A stretch of DNA of 64,000 nt. It comes from Nepenthes gracilis (lineage: Eukaryota; Streptophyta; Magnoliopsida; Caryophyllales; Nepenthaceae). Positions within the stretch are counted from its first letter, which is position 1. Each line of letters begins with the position of its first letter. Position numbers and translations under genes: made by a program. The stretch is from positions 14,253,597 through 14,317,596 of the forward strand of contig BSYO01000028.1 in NCBI GenBank assembly GCA_033239525.1, read 5' to 3'. The notes beneath the pieces were generated by a model that searched no databases, was not told where the DNA came from, and worked only from the letters and a program-made list of their open reading frames with translations. Positions 25,901 through 36,606 of the stretch are shown one piece after another.

Positions 25901-28900
25901 AAGGCCTCTGATCGGCTGCTTCTCCCTCCTCTCTCTCTTCTCCCCCCTCTCTTTCTCTCTTCCCGAACGTTCTTCCATCCTCCCCCAAAAACGCGTTCAG
26001 CGTTTTAAAAGAGGAAGCCACATGCGGCTTTTACGCGGACTAGCGCTCGAGCGTGATCCACGGAGCACGGCAAGCGAGCCTAATTTTTTATCCGAAACTC
26101 ATCCCTCCAGATACCTCGAGTCTAATTGAGGTTAAATTAATCTAATACCCCAAGATTATTGTCATTAAAAATCCAAATTATATTTTCGGACTAATATTTC
26201 GAGATTATAACTAAGGTTTTCAATTCCACCGATTCCGAGTCTTTGGTCTTAAAATCCGATTCCTCCCGAGTCCTACGACCTCAATTCACTTATTCCAACT
26301 TATTACTTGAATATACCATGTTCCGAAACCCAGTACCTTACAATAACACCCCTCATGATTACTAAGGCACTAAACACAGGCAGTGGTTACACAAGTAGCG
26401 CTCCTTATAACCATAGAGGCATAACGCCCAGGGGATTGCCAAACCAGCTTCCCACACTATAAATACAACCTCTCCCATGACATTGAGAGGAGGACAAATA
26501 TCCAGAAAAACACTCAGATAGACAAACAAGTCTAAACACTCTTAAAACCACTCTTTTGTATGAGTGCACTCTTCCAAAGCCGCCCTATCCCTCACGATTT
26601 TAATTCCTTAAAAGCTGCTCACTCCTTTGAACTCACCTATGGAGCCCAGTTTTTCATTAAATACTCAATCTCCAATCACTTGCATCACTCATTTTCTTCT
26701 CCTATCTTTCTTAGTTAATTGGAAAGATTATTTACTCCCTCATCGAAAGACATATCGGGAAGCGAGTTCTATATTCCTCTTATTTCCTGTTCGTTTATTA
26801 TGGTGTACAGAATCTAAATTTAAAGTAACGAAGACCGGACCCCTATCTGATCAAACTCCTGAACAAGACAGCTTCCTAATTATTTCAACAATTCAGATCC
26901 AGAAATGCTTCAATGAAGAAGCAAAAGAATGCTTGTGTGCATAGTGAAAGCCTTTATCATATATATTATAATATATATCATGAAAACTAATCCTATCCAA
27001 ATGCATTATTTTAAGTCCTATTCCTGTGGATTTTCTCTACTGGCTAGAGCATTTTGTTCCATGAAACTTAGAAATTACTGCTGGTTTAAAATATATGGGT
27101 CCAAGCACATGATCAGGATCCCCACTGGTGTCCTACTACATGCAATCTTTTGTTTTTTTGCCTTTATTAGGCAGCATCATCTTTTCTTACTTTGGTCACT
27201 TCTCCTTTGAAACTCACATCATCCTCAGAATTATAGGCCAATTGTGCATTAATGTGATTTTCTGGATTTTCTGCAGCTTTCATGAACTTCTTTGTTACAT
27301 AAACTATTTTTCCTTTGTAATGTGCAGTACTCAAAGTTCGTGAAGCCTGCTTTTGATGATTTCATACTACCAACAAAAAAGTATGCAGATATCATAATCC
27401 CCCGTGGGGGTGATAACCATGTTGCGGTTGATCTAATTGTGCAGCATATTCGTACGAAACTTGGTCAACATGATCTTTGTAAAATATACCCTAATCTATA
27501 TGTCATTCAGTCAACATTCCAGGTACAAACATTGTTCGAAGGATTGATTTATCTTGTTTTCCCTGTGAGTTTCCTGCCTGTTGAAATCAAATTGATGCTT
27601 GCTCTATGCAGATACGGGGAATGCATACACTTATCCGTGATGCTGAAATAACAAAACATGATTTCATCTTTTATGCTGATCGGTTGATTCGCTTGGTAAG
27701 AATAGGTTTCCTCTGCTGTTGGATTCATTTTGGTTTGACATTTGAATGGAAGAAATGCTGATCTGTATCACATTGAGTTTTGAATAGGTAGTTGAGCATG
27801 GTCTTGGGCATCTTCCATTCACAGAGAAGCAGGTTATCACCCCAACTGGTGAGCTGTCATTGTCAATGGTCTCTTTCTCTTTTTTTGCAGCCCTTTAAGT
27901 TATTTCATTTCCAATAATTTCCCTTTTAGGATATCATATTATTAAATTTTGTAGTGATTTAGATGTGCTGGTTGCATGCCTGTAAACTGTGAGTAGAATT
28001 ACCTTCCTTCCTAATGTTTGTTTGGTGAGTAAGCTTTTGATGAGTGATAGATATGTTCTTCACCTTTGCATTTTATTATAGAAAAAAATTCATGCTGTCC
28101 CCTTCCCAAAATGCCAGTTTTTGGTACATCTACCTTTTTGCTAGATCTTTGATGCATTTATTAGTTCTGTGGCTCGAATAATGCTATTTGCCCATGCAGC
28201 TTCTCTTATTCAGGTTTATTTTGGTGGAGTTGGTGGATTGGTTTAACTGTTTGTTGTTTAGTGCTTACCATTTGAAGGAAAATGAACTAATGAATATCCC
28301 TTATTATATGTCACATAATATCCCTGATTCTTAGTCAAGTATGATATTCTTTTAAGTTGCGATCAACTTAAGCTATCGCTGAGCCTTGTAGTGATCTTTA
28401 GTCCCTTCATATTGGTTGTTGGATGTAGTTGTGGAAGGCTAATTGCAGCTATGTCTAGTGGTTCTCAAAATTTTTATATGCAGCTATCAATTTGGGTGTT
28501 TTATAAAATAGTTTAAATGTGGATTGGCCCCCTCACCTCTCCAGAAATATTCAACAGCACCCCTGTTCAGATGCAAAAAGCGAGGGCATTTTGTGAGTTC
28601 AATTATTCTCTGCTTTGTTAGACATAATAATTCTTTCAAATAATATGTATGTTATGTCCTTGTAGCATGAAATCTCTGCTGCATTATCTTGAATTGTAGT
28701 GACACTAGTTTCAGAAAATATTACATTCAGCTCTTGTTATCTGTCTTGGGGTGTTATGATTTACACAACACAAGGCATTGAGGTTGGTAATGCAGGTAGT
28801 CAATCCTTGTTATTAATTATTTGTGTAATCTGTTTTGTATTTATCTTTTGGTGTTCTACAGGGTCTGTGTATATTGGTGTAGATTTTTGCAAGAGGTTAT

Positions 28901-31117
28901 GCGGAGTATCCATTATCCGAAGGTACTGGTCCTAAAACTTGGAGATACATGTTTAACTAACTAAACTTTTGTATGTTTCATAATATTTTACTTGTTCAAG
29001 GATGAGCTATGGCCTTAACGGTAAGGTTAGTCCATTCTGACTTTGTGGTTATGGGTTGAAAATCTGGGATTCATCAATGTTTGACCTTTCCTAGAGTACG
29101 CAATACGGAAAGCCTGGTGCATTGTGCTATCCTTTTCATGTTATTTTAGTGGTTTACTTTGTGAAATTGTAAGTGAGCCCTAATTTTATTTATTTCCAAC
29201 TCTGCCTTCCTTATCAAGATATAAAGAGATTGGCCGATCATCTAGCAAAAGTTTTTGCTATTTCCTTCCCTTGGTAGAAGGGCTGGCTTTGATTTAAATT
29301 TCCTTCCACCTCCAAGCTTAATTTAAAACATGTTGGAGTAACAAGTCCAGCATAAGCAATACACTAATTGCCCCGGGTGTTATAGCCCAAATAGGGGATG
29401 ATCTTCTATCTTATCGAGTCAGCAAGATCCAGTTAAATATATTCTAACATTACCAGAAGCTGGCTGTAATTTCCCATAGTGATTTTGCTGTGAATGTATT
29501 TGATCTTCTGATGAATCTTTTAACTATGCCAGTGGTGAAAGCATGGAGAATGCTTTGCGGGCATGTTGTAAGGGAATTAAGATTGGGAAGATTCTTATAC
29601 ATAGGGAAGGTGACAATGGGCAGCAGGTCTGCAACAATCTAAAAAAACTCATTCCCTCCCTCCCTGTACTCATGCTTCTGTTTGTATGCTTATGTAACTG
29701 CATGTTTGGTGAGCTTTCATTTAAGTTCAAGCAATTAAGTCATTTCTCAGTTGAATAATAGTTGTGTCTAATAATTTATCAAATTCTTGCAGCTAATTTA
29801 TGAAAAACTACCACAAGACATTGCAGATCGGCATGTGTTACTTCTTGATCCAATTCTCGGAACAGGTTTGCCCACTGTTGTTGTGCTAGATGTTGGTTCC
29901 AGTGTGTTTTGACCAGAAAGGATAATTTGGAGGGACATTTCAAGGCATTTTCTTTTGTATCTAAGCATGCATGATATATATGTATTTTTATTTACTTTCC
30001 TTCATATTATCAGGAGTTCAAACAGATAATTAGTTCTTGTAAATGCTGTAAAATTGGCTTCCTAACACCTGCCTGTTCTGATGAGTTTTTTATTTTAATT
30101 TCCCTTTAAACTAACATATATTAAATTGGGAGCATGTACTGATGTGATGTTACCCTACTTGTTAAACCTTGTCTCAGGAAATTCTGCCGTTCAAGCCATA
30201 TCATTACTTATAAGGAAGGGTGTACCAGAATCAAACATCTTATTTCTTAATCTCATATCAGTAAGTCAACTTAACCCTTTCAGCAATAAGGGGTCCACTT
30301 CCTCCATTCACTTCCTTTTGTTAGGAATAATGGAATTTTCTTCTCTCTGATGACTAGAAATGGAGAAAACAACCAGATGGCAATGCTCGGGCTGCCTGGG
30401 GTACATGTAGATTCGGGGACCCTAAATCAGCATACAATAAACCCATTCCACCTGAATTGGATCTAGTATAAAAATTGATTAGGTCTGTAGCCCCCTCAAT
30501 GCCTTAGCCCCCCCACACCATTGGAAGAGGGCCAATGTTGGGCTGTCTGCCCAGCCCCCCACTATCACCATAGGCCTTGGAGGACAGGCTGCTTCATCAA
30601 AATAGATCTAGCCAGGGCTCATTTATTGCATTTGACACAAGATTATAGTCACACACTTAACAGTGTTTTATTATGCTTATGGACCCAGTCTCATGTAGAT
30701 GTTAGGCAGGTTTTTCACGTATGCAGTGCCTCGACACAGTAATAGAGTTGTTGCTATATAATATGGTAGTCATGGAGTTGAACCATGTTACGGTTTCTTA
30801 TTAATATAAGATAATATTACGCAAAATAGACTCAAAAGCGGTCCGACTTTTTCCTGGATCTTTTGCATGGCAGGAGCTTCTTGCAGCCACAATTTTGATT
30901 TTTGATACATGCATGGTATCAATCTTGATGAAAGTGATGGAATTATTTGACCTTTTCCCGTTGTCAGGCGCCTCAAGGAGTACACATGGTCTGCAAGACC
31001 TTCCCGAGAATCAAGATTGTAACGTCGGAGATTGAAACCGGTTTGAATACAGATTTCCGTGTCATTCCCGGCATGGGGGAGTTCGGAGACAGATATTTTG
31101 GCACCGATGACGATTGA
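16914..31117 (+). CDS. UKL: Uridine kinase-like protein: uridine/cytidine kinase fused to a UPRT-like domain
   Basis: Fourteen coding exons, all with GT-AG junctions in phase: 16914-17067, 18592-18683, 19904-19973, 20591-20709, 21068-21164, 21794-21873, 27328-27522, 27612-27695, 27788-27848, 28862-28922, 29533-29626, 29793-29865, 30178-30260 and 30968-31117. They give 470 residues, close to the roughly 480 of Arabidopsis UKL proteins. The N-terminal kinase domain (about 48-255) has the P-loop [11 protein letters not shown] (52-62, Lys61), DSFYH (from 83), a Walker-B-like VIILEG (151-156) and an Arg-rich lid RLARRIRR. The C-terminal phosphoribosyltransferase-like domain (about 205-470) has the PRPP-loop region [13 protein letters not shown] (385-397) and ends [13 protein letters not shown]. 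The family phosphorylates uridine/cytidine in pyrimidine salvage; whether the UPRT half is catalytic in plants is doubtful. A possible poly(A) signal AATAAA is at 31395-31400. Introns 1 and 6 are enlarged by transposons. Confidence 0.95.
18452..18474 (+). repeat. C18-G5 homopolymer tract in UKL intron
   Basis: Eighteen C followed directly by five G, about 120 bases upstream of coding exon 2. This is a slippage-prone tract. A second C-rich stretch lies near 21331-21350. Confidence 0.8.
18861..19558. mobile_element. Possible hAT-type MITE in a UKL intron
   Basis: An AT-rich block starts GGGCTTATTTAG and ends CTAACTAAACAGGGTCT, whose reverse complement (AGACCCTGTTTAGTTAG) roughly mirrors the start. 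The interior near each end is self-complementary (GAAAATTTTC-like and GAAAATTG-like runs). Such termini resemble non-autonomous hAT elements. I could not find the 8-bp target duplication, so the boundaries and the call are tentative. Confidence 0.4.
21959..21980 (+). repeat. (TTA)n microsatellite in UKL intron 6
   Basis: A run of TTA/ATT trinucleotides near the start of the large sixth intron. Confidence 0.8.
23318..26911 (+). mobile_element. Solo LTR of a Tat-like family in UKL intron 6, split by another solo LTR
   Basis: Pieces 23318-23585 and 26348-26911 together form about 830 bp. They start TGATGGGTATGG, like the LTR at 6051, and end AGAAATGCTTCA. The flanking 5-mers are ATAAA (23313-23317) and ATGAA (26912-26916). 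The second piece has a TATA region (CTATAAATAC near 26458) and the 'gtaacgaagaccgga' block shared with the LTR at 13534. No internal domain remains. It lies sense to UKL transcription, so its promoter and polyadenylation signals are in the gene's orientation. Confidence 0.8.
23586..26342 (-). mobile_element. Long solo LTR (Del/Tekay-like) nested in the intronic solo LTR
   Basis: It reads TGTGACGG...CCTTACA on the + strand; the reverse complement starts TGTAAGGTACTGGG and ends CCGTCACA. Target duplicates are ATAAT (23581-23585) and ATAAC (26343-26347). The 2,757-bp length and its ends recall the long LTRs of Del/Tekay chromoviruses. The block 'cggtagagttt' followed by 'tctctgtaat' also occurs, diverged, in the solo LTR at 52669. 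A 190-codon frame at 25557-26129 lies inside it and shows no recognisable protein. Confidence 0.75.
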
Positions 31118-31399
31118 TTTTCTGCAACCAGAGGGGCTGGTGTGTGTTCTCCTTTTCCTTTTCCTGGCCACTGTGTTAGATGGCCCGGGGGAAAGCCAAG
31201 GGAGTTGTGGAAAACAATGTAACTCATCAATAGATGGGAGGCTGGGCGTGTTCAAGAACCTCTGCAGAAATTTTGATATGCAATTGATAATTCACATTTA
31301 AACCCCCCCAAAAAAAAAAAGCAGTATAGTTTACCCAAGATAACGAGCCGTAACAATCCCAGTTTCTGCTGGCCGAAATCACATCTCATCGTTAAATAA

Positions 31400-33016
31400 A
31401 ACTAAAATTGAAAGAGATCATTTCTTTTTGTGATACAAGAACTCACACTTTGGTTTAAATGTATTGAATTTTAACAAAGTGGTACTAATATATTTAATTT
31501 TATTAAATAATAATGATTTTTCTCGGTTATTGTGAGTAATTTTATATTTTGCTTCATAGAATATCAAAGAATTTTCTTGGTTATTGTGAGTAATTTTAGC
31601 CTTTTTTAAGTTGTTTAGTCCCGCTAAAGAAAAATCCTTCGTGGTCATGGACACACGGTGATTGCATAATATATGATTAGTATTTTGCAATTGTCAAATA
31701 TGGCCACTCACACGAGTGGCGTGCTCACTTAGGATTAATGCATTGACTTGGAGACTGACGCAAGTGAAAATGATGTATATCAACGTGGATGATTAGTGGC
31801 CTTTCTCAGTGTTTTGGTGGCAGTTGGCGCACCTGCCAACTCCTCCTACTCTTAAAAATGCTACAAATGCCACTATGGACTCCTGCTGGGCCGCTGCGGA
31901 CTCAATCAGAGAGCCTTTTTTTTCTTTAATATATAAAAGCAATAAATTTGATTTCTTTTTATAACAACGGTTAGTTATTAATTAAATAGTTATATTATTA
32001 TTTAAAAAATTAATTTTTTAACAATTTAATATTGATTAAGTAGTTATAATTAAGAGGGGTTGAATCAACCCTTTCCTCGAAGGGTAGAGGCCCCGAATAC
32101 GTTGCAAACCCGAGCCGGTTTTTTAATTATCAATTTTTTTTTCCATGAAAAAAATCGGGACGCTTATACTTTTATAACTTCAAAAATTAGAAAAAAAAAA
32201 TACATATCTATATATATATATACTATTTGTATGCTTTATTTTTTAACATCATAAATAAATATTTACAATAAAAGCACAATAATTATAATGTAAAAATATT
32301 ATAGAAGAATTATATAACAGCGTGACTTTGAAAATACACGAGAAATTGGTGGGGGCGGATGGATTTAAAATGATCCTCGCCCTACCAGCTGTAAGAGAGA
32401 TTCTGCAGAGGACCCAGCAAACCTACCAGCAACTGCTGCAGACTTTACCAATCTGCAAGAAAGTGGACGCCACCAACTAGCCATTTGTCTCTCCATAGTT
32501 TTGGCTTTTTATTGTGATCATCAACAGAGAGTCGTTTTCAGCTGCAAATGCGACGGATTATCTATCCACTCGACGTCCCTCTCAAGTGGCAGGTCTGAGC
32601 AAGGAGACAACAAGAGGTCATCAGATTTTTCTTGGAGGGGGAAGGGGAGGGGGCCTCATGACTCATATCCTTTAAAACTTCATCTACCTTTCCTTTGATG
32701 GCGATTTCAGACCTCCTATCTCTATCCATTCTGCCCCTGAAACGAGGGGGTTCCTCGTATGCGTACAAATAATCAGTAGTAGATGGAAAATAAATGTCAG
32801 AATAACTAGGTGGTTGAAAATAGAATCTTAGAACACCAAGTAATATATATATATATATATAGATTGAGGCCAAACAAACTGAGTTATGAGGTTGAATAAA
32901 GTAACAAAAATAATTATCCTACAATCTGTCCAATTAAATTTTCAAGAGTTCATGAATTTTTGAGATTATTTGAGACCATTTATGAGATATATAATAGATG
33001 ATGAGAATCATATTTT
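31400..33016. other. Intergenic DNA between UKL and the gene-capturing element
   Basis: AT-rich, with an imperfect direct repeat of 'ggttattgtgagtaatttta' near 31526 and 31580 and an (AT)n microsatellite at about 32842-32861. The last 80 bases are part of a roughly 200-bp tandem repeat that continues beyond the inserted element. I see no gene. Confidence 0.5.
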
Positions 33017-33021
33017 CATAG

Positions 33022-33575
33022 TATTACGAACTCCATGGTCGTATCGTGATAAGCGCAGGCATAATGAGGAAGGGCTGCAAGAGGGGAGCTTTGGCAAAAG
33101 AAAAAAGAGACCTCGGCGTGTGCTATAGTAAGACCTCAGTCTACTACAGTAAGCCCGTGGTATTGCTATTATAGTTCAGCCGAGGTGTAATGTGCCGAGG
33201 TGATGAATAGCAGAAAGATGCAGAGATGAGAGAACTCTAAAGTGGCAGGGAAGGGGGGAGTTCAGGCAAGGGAGCAGGGAGAGAGGAGAGAAAGTGAGGC
33301 AGGAGAGAGATTGAGGGCAGAGAAGAAAAGAGGGAGAGGGAGAGAGATAAAGCAGAGAGAATAGGAGGGAAAGAGAATATGTCATAGTTTAGACAAATCA
33401 CTTCTTAATTCCATTCATTCATTCACTAGTACATTTATAGTAAATTGAGCACTTAGTAACTGAATCAGTTGGGAGGTGAGGAAAAAGGGAAATGGCAGCT
33501 TAACAATTAGCTGAAGGAATAAAAAAACAAACCAAAGAAAAAATGAGAAAAGAGAAAATATAAGGATTTGTAACA
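33022..33575 (-). repeat. 3' LTR of the gene-capturing element
   Basis: Similar along its whole length to 36592-37158, including the 'gaactccatggtcgtatcgtg' start region, the 'gttcagccgaggtgtaatgt' block and the GA-rich stretch (33200-33375). It differs by several indels and many transitions, so the insertion is not recent. Confidence 0.88.
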
Positions 33576-33892
33576 TTGTCCGCTTCATCATGAAAACGTT
33601 GACCTCAAGGTTGCATAAGGAAAATCAAAATCCATGAATTAACTTCTTCTTGAACCCCAGCAGGAAGTGAGAACATAGAAGTGGTTAGATTACAGACCGC
33701 TGAGTCTGGAATGAATTTGTATGCTGTTGCCATGATTGGACACCTTGCATAGTTGGTCTATTCATGATGGGTTGTAGAGTAGAATATGCATATTCATCTG
33801 GGAACCCTTAAATTGTGATTGTTTCCATAACCAGAAACCGGATGCCCATGGTGGGGATACCCAAAAGAATATTGAAGATGACCCGGTTGAAG

Positions 33893-35302
33893 CTATAGCT
33901 GCAGTGGTTGAGGCTGAGATGGGAACTGATGTTGAGGTGGCAGCTGGTGGTTTGCCGTATCTAGAGAAACAGGTGTTTGTCTCGATGGAGGAGGTAATTT
34001 GGAGAAACAAGAGATCATGTTTACTTCCTTAACTCCAAAAGCACTCTCTGGAACATTGTGTGAGTCTAATGTAGTTGGGGAACCAAAACCTATTGTTATA
34101 GGCGGCATAGTTAAGGACGGCCTGTCTTTGACAGCTGCAACTTTCTTAGTGGCAGCACAGATTTCAAGCCATCCGAGAGCTTTAAAACGCTTAGTAACAT
34201 CCTTAGTGAACGCGATCTTTGTATCACCGTTGATCGATATATGGTTGTCACCGTAAAAGGCAATTGGCTTGCCCAGTCGCCAGTGCCCAGTAAGGAAACG
34301 TGCTTCATTGGAAACACCATCTAGTTGACAACCATCTCCCATTATAATATATGTATAATGATCAACAATTTCTAAATCAGGTTTATAAAAACGAGCAGCC
34401 AGATGCCTCTCTGCTAGGACTAAACTAACTACATTTGCAATACCTTGACCAAGTGAACCAGTGAGGACTTCCATCCCAGGAGTCTCAAAGTGTGCCGGTT
34501 GACCAAGAGTCCTACTTTCCCATTGACAAAAACTCTTCAAATCTTCCTCCTGGACGCTATCACAACTAGTCAAATGAAGAAGAGCATACTGTAGCATACA
34601 CCCATGACTTGTTGACAAAACAAACCGATTTGCATTAGGTTTGGCAAGTGCACGCTGCAAGGCATCATTCAGTTCAAAACCCAGAGCAAGGAGCCTGTCA
34701 TCCGTTGCGGTATCCCGCAATTGCAGCAGTTTTGTTTGATTAACATGACATAGATCAACGAGATCAACGAGAACTTGGTCTTCCACTGCCATGCGATTCG
34801 TTGGAGTTATAGCTTGCAGCATGTCAACCAAGAGATTCATCATAGACGACAAAGATTCAATGCGTGATATGTGTAAGCTCTCCACTTTAGATGCCATTGC
34901 TTCATCAAGCCTTCTCAAAGCATTGAATGGCATCCCAACACTAGCGTGACCGGGGCTATTTGATGGGTGGGTAACAGGCGGCGACAAATTTGGGGTTGAA
35001 TCCAATGACCGTGGAGGGGATTGAACCCTAGAACGCTCAAAGTAAAGTGTCAAACACTTTATTTTGCTGTCACGCACTATTGTCAAAAGAGATACCTCTC
35101 CTTTCTTCATGGTCTGTACAGCAATGTCCAATCCCACAATAACGGGCTCTTCTTCCACTGTGAAATCAAACAGCTTATCTTCATCACCATGCCCTTTTCT
35201 CACGAATACAGTTCCATCTTGTAGCTTCGAGATTGTTTTGTAGATGCCTCCATCCTTACAGACATCCGTCATACTGCCCCAAGATTGCAATTCCACATCA
35301 AA
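33893..35302 (-). pseudogene. Chimeric ORF: FKBP second domain, TOM1-like GAT domain and transketolase segment
   Basis: This is an uninterrupted frame of 469 codons following a TAA stop at 35303-35305, with three unrelated parts. The FKBP part (about 35302-35069) reads [16 protein letters not shown] and AVQTMKKGE, as in ROF1/FKBP62-type multidomain immunophilins. The TOM1-like part (about 34945-34637) has [33 protein letters not shown] and [13 protein letters not shown], the GAT region that binds ubiquitin in TOL proteins. The transketolase part (about 34633-34013) has [21 protein letters not shown] and the thiamine-diphosphate motif from GDGC to YGDN, but it skips a stretch after FKALGW. A Pro/Gln-rich tail follows. 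No part retains a complete domain set, so enzymatic function is unlikely. Whether the chimera is expressed is unknown. Confidence 0.85.
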
Positions 35303-35722
35303 TTAGAGGGCCGCATTTGGGGGGATAGTTGGAGGAGAACCGGACTCACCATAAGCCAGCTTTGAAGGAATGGTGAAGATGGTACTTGCACCTTTCTGTA
35401 TCGTCTTGGTGCCCGGGTCCCATCCCATAAGAATGTGACCTTGTCCAAGAGTGAATTTGAAAGGCGTTCCTCTATCACAGCATGAATTAAACTTTGGGCC
35501 ATCAAGCAAAATACCAATATAATGCACTTCAACCTCATCACGATTTTCAAGATTGGCCCTGTCTTCACCTTCCTTGATAGGGCCTACTTTACCCATCTCC
35601 TTTAGTCTTTCCAGGGCCACCGCATCAATGGATCGGAGACCGAAAAATGTATGCCTGAGTTTCCATTCATGAGCAGGGGGTCCCTGGCAATAAATTCCTA
35701 AGATGGTGGCTGCTGGGAATAT
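35303..35722 (-). pseudogene. FKBP first-domain fragment, upstream half of the chimeric frame
   Basis: This stretch is in the same frame as the downstream chimera and separated from it only by TAA at 35303-35305, where FKBP62-type proteins have Gln in ATLQFDVEL (CAA to TAA by one transition). The FKBP domain shows DEVEVHYIGILLDG, RGTPFKFTLGQG, GWDPGTKT and ELAYGESGSPPTIPP-like KLAYGESGSPPTIPP. About 35 codons before it (including GPPAHEWKLRHTFFG) match no family I recognise and may be another captured piece. The frame opens after TGA at 35723-35725. Confidence 0.8.
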
Positions 35723-35823
35723 TCAAGAGGAGGAAAAACTCTCTCAACTATTCGACGAACAGAGAATCTTCATTGTGTGCTAGTGTCACTTGCAGTATGG
35801 GCCTTACAAAAATAATGAGCTGG

Positions 35824-35973
35824 CTAATTGTTTGGAGTACCCAGTGCTGAAGGTAGTGCTGAAGGTAGCAAGCACACATCCTTCAGCACAGGAAGTGGCC
35901 TAGGCTGAGGAACCGTCTCGGAAAACGGATCCGGTGGAGATGCATTTTCGTTGGGGTCGGCCTTCATAATCAT
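35824..35973 (-). pseudogene. 49-codon proline-rich frame inside the capturing element
   Basis: A small ATG-initiated frame starts MIMKADPNENASPPDPF and runs to a TAG. It lies between the gag remnant and the FKBP fragment. A 12-bp direct duplication (GTGCTGAAGGTA) sits within it. The composition looks like coding sequence from a cellular protein, but I cannot name the source; it may be element-derived. Confidence 0.3.
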
Positions 35974-36075
35974 TTTACTGTGTGGAGAAGAAAAATTTTG
36001 CAGAATTGTGGCGGTATGTGGTTTAGCGATTTTTAAATCAAGGGTTGTAGGCGGAGGTTCCAGGAATGAAATAAG

Positions 36076-36606
36076 TTACAGAAACAATGATGGATTAACA
36101 TCGTATAGCGGTTGTTTCTCATCGTGAGACAAGGAATAACAAATTTCAGCGGGAGATTTTAGAAATTGCTGTGGAGTTGCTGTGGAGGCCAGGCGAAGAT
36201 GTGAGGACGGGACTATAATCGAAGAGCGTGGATGCGATGGAAAATTGTCAAACGGAAAAAGATGTTGTTCGTTTCGTTGTTGTTCGATTCGGGCCAGAGA
36301 TTGATGGATTTCAGCCATTGAAGACTGGATTAGTGTAGTGGTGGAAGCGGTGGTGGCGATTTGGGCCGCAGGTGGTAGTACTGACGCGACGAGTGTTGCA
36401 ATTTCTGGTTGAGGTAAGGGAAGATGAAGAGTGATGGAGTTCAATGCCGCGATTCGTGGTGTATTTCGCCGAATGTGTGCCGTTACTTCTTTCATCTCCT
36501 TGGACAGTTTTGCGATGGCATTTTTCAGCAATGCGAGAGCTTGCTATTCGGCCAACGTCTCATTTGCTTTTGTCTCAATGAGAGCACCATTTGTTATGAA
36601 CTCCAT
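36076..36606 (-). pseudogene. gag N-terminal remnant whose start codon lies in the LTR
   Basis: The minus-strand frame starts at an ATG at 36606, inside the 5' LTR, crosses the LTR end and primer site (MEFITNGALIETKANETL) and hits a TAG after about 20 codons. It then continues open to 36076 (LLKNAIAKLSKEMKEV, SLARIEQQRNEQHL). The coiled-coil-like start and the position right after the primer site fit the N-terminus of a Ty3/gypsy gag. The capsid core and zinc knuckle are missing. Confidence 0.6.
36573..36591 (-). other. Probable primer binding site of the gene-capturing element
   Basis: Minus strand TGGTGCTCTCATTGAGAC, two bases inside the 5' LTR end. It differs from the initiator-Met site TGGTATCAGAG, and I have not assigned the tRNA. 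Confidence 0.55.

Noticed and set aside
25557..26129. 190-codon + strand frame and a 111-codon minus frame
   Set aside because: Both lie inside the Del/Tekay-like solo LTR and show no recognisable domain; CG-rich LTR sequence gives long frames by chance.
30788..31255. 155-codon minus-strand frame
   Set aside because: It is antisense to the last UKL exon, which has strong family similarity in the sense direction, so this is a shadow frame.
34013..34633. A working transketolase gene
   Set aside because: Only the N-terminal thiamine-diphosphate part is present, with an internal gap, fused to foreign sequence and located between LTRs.
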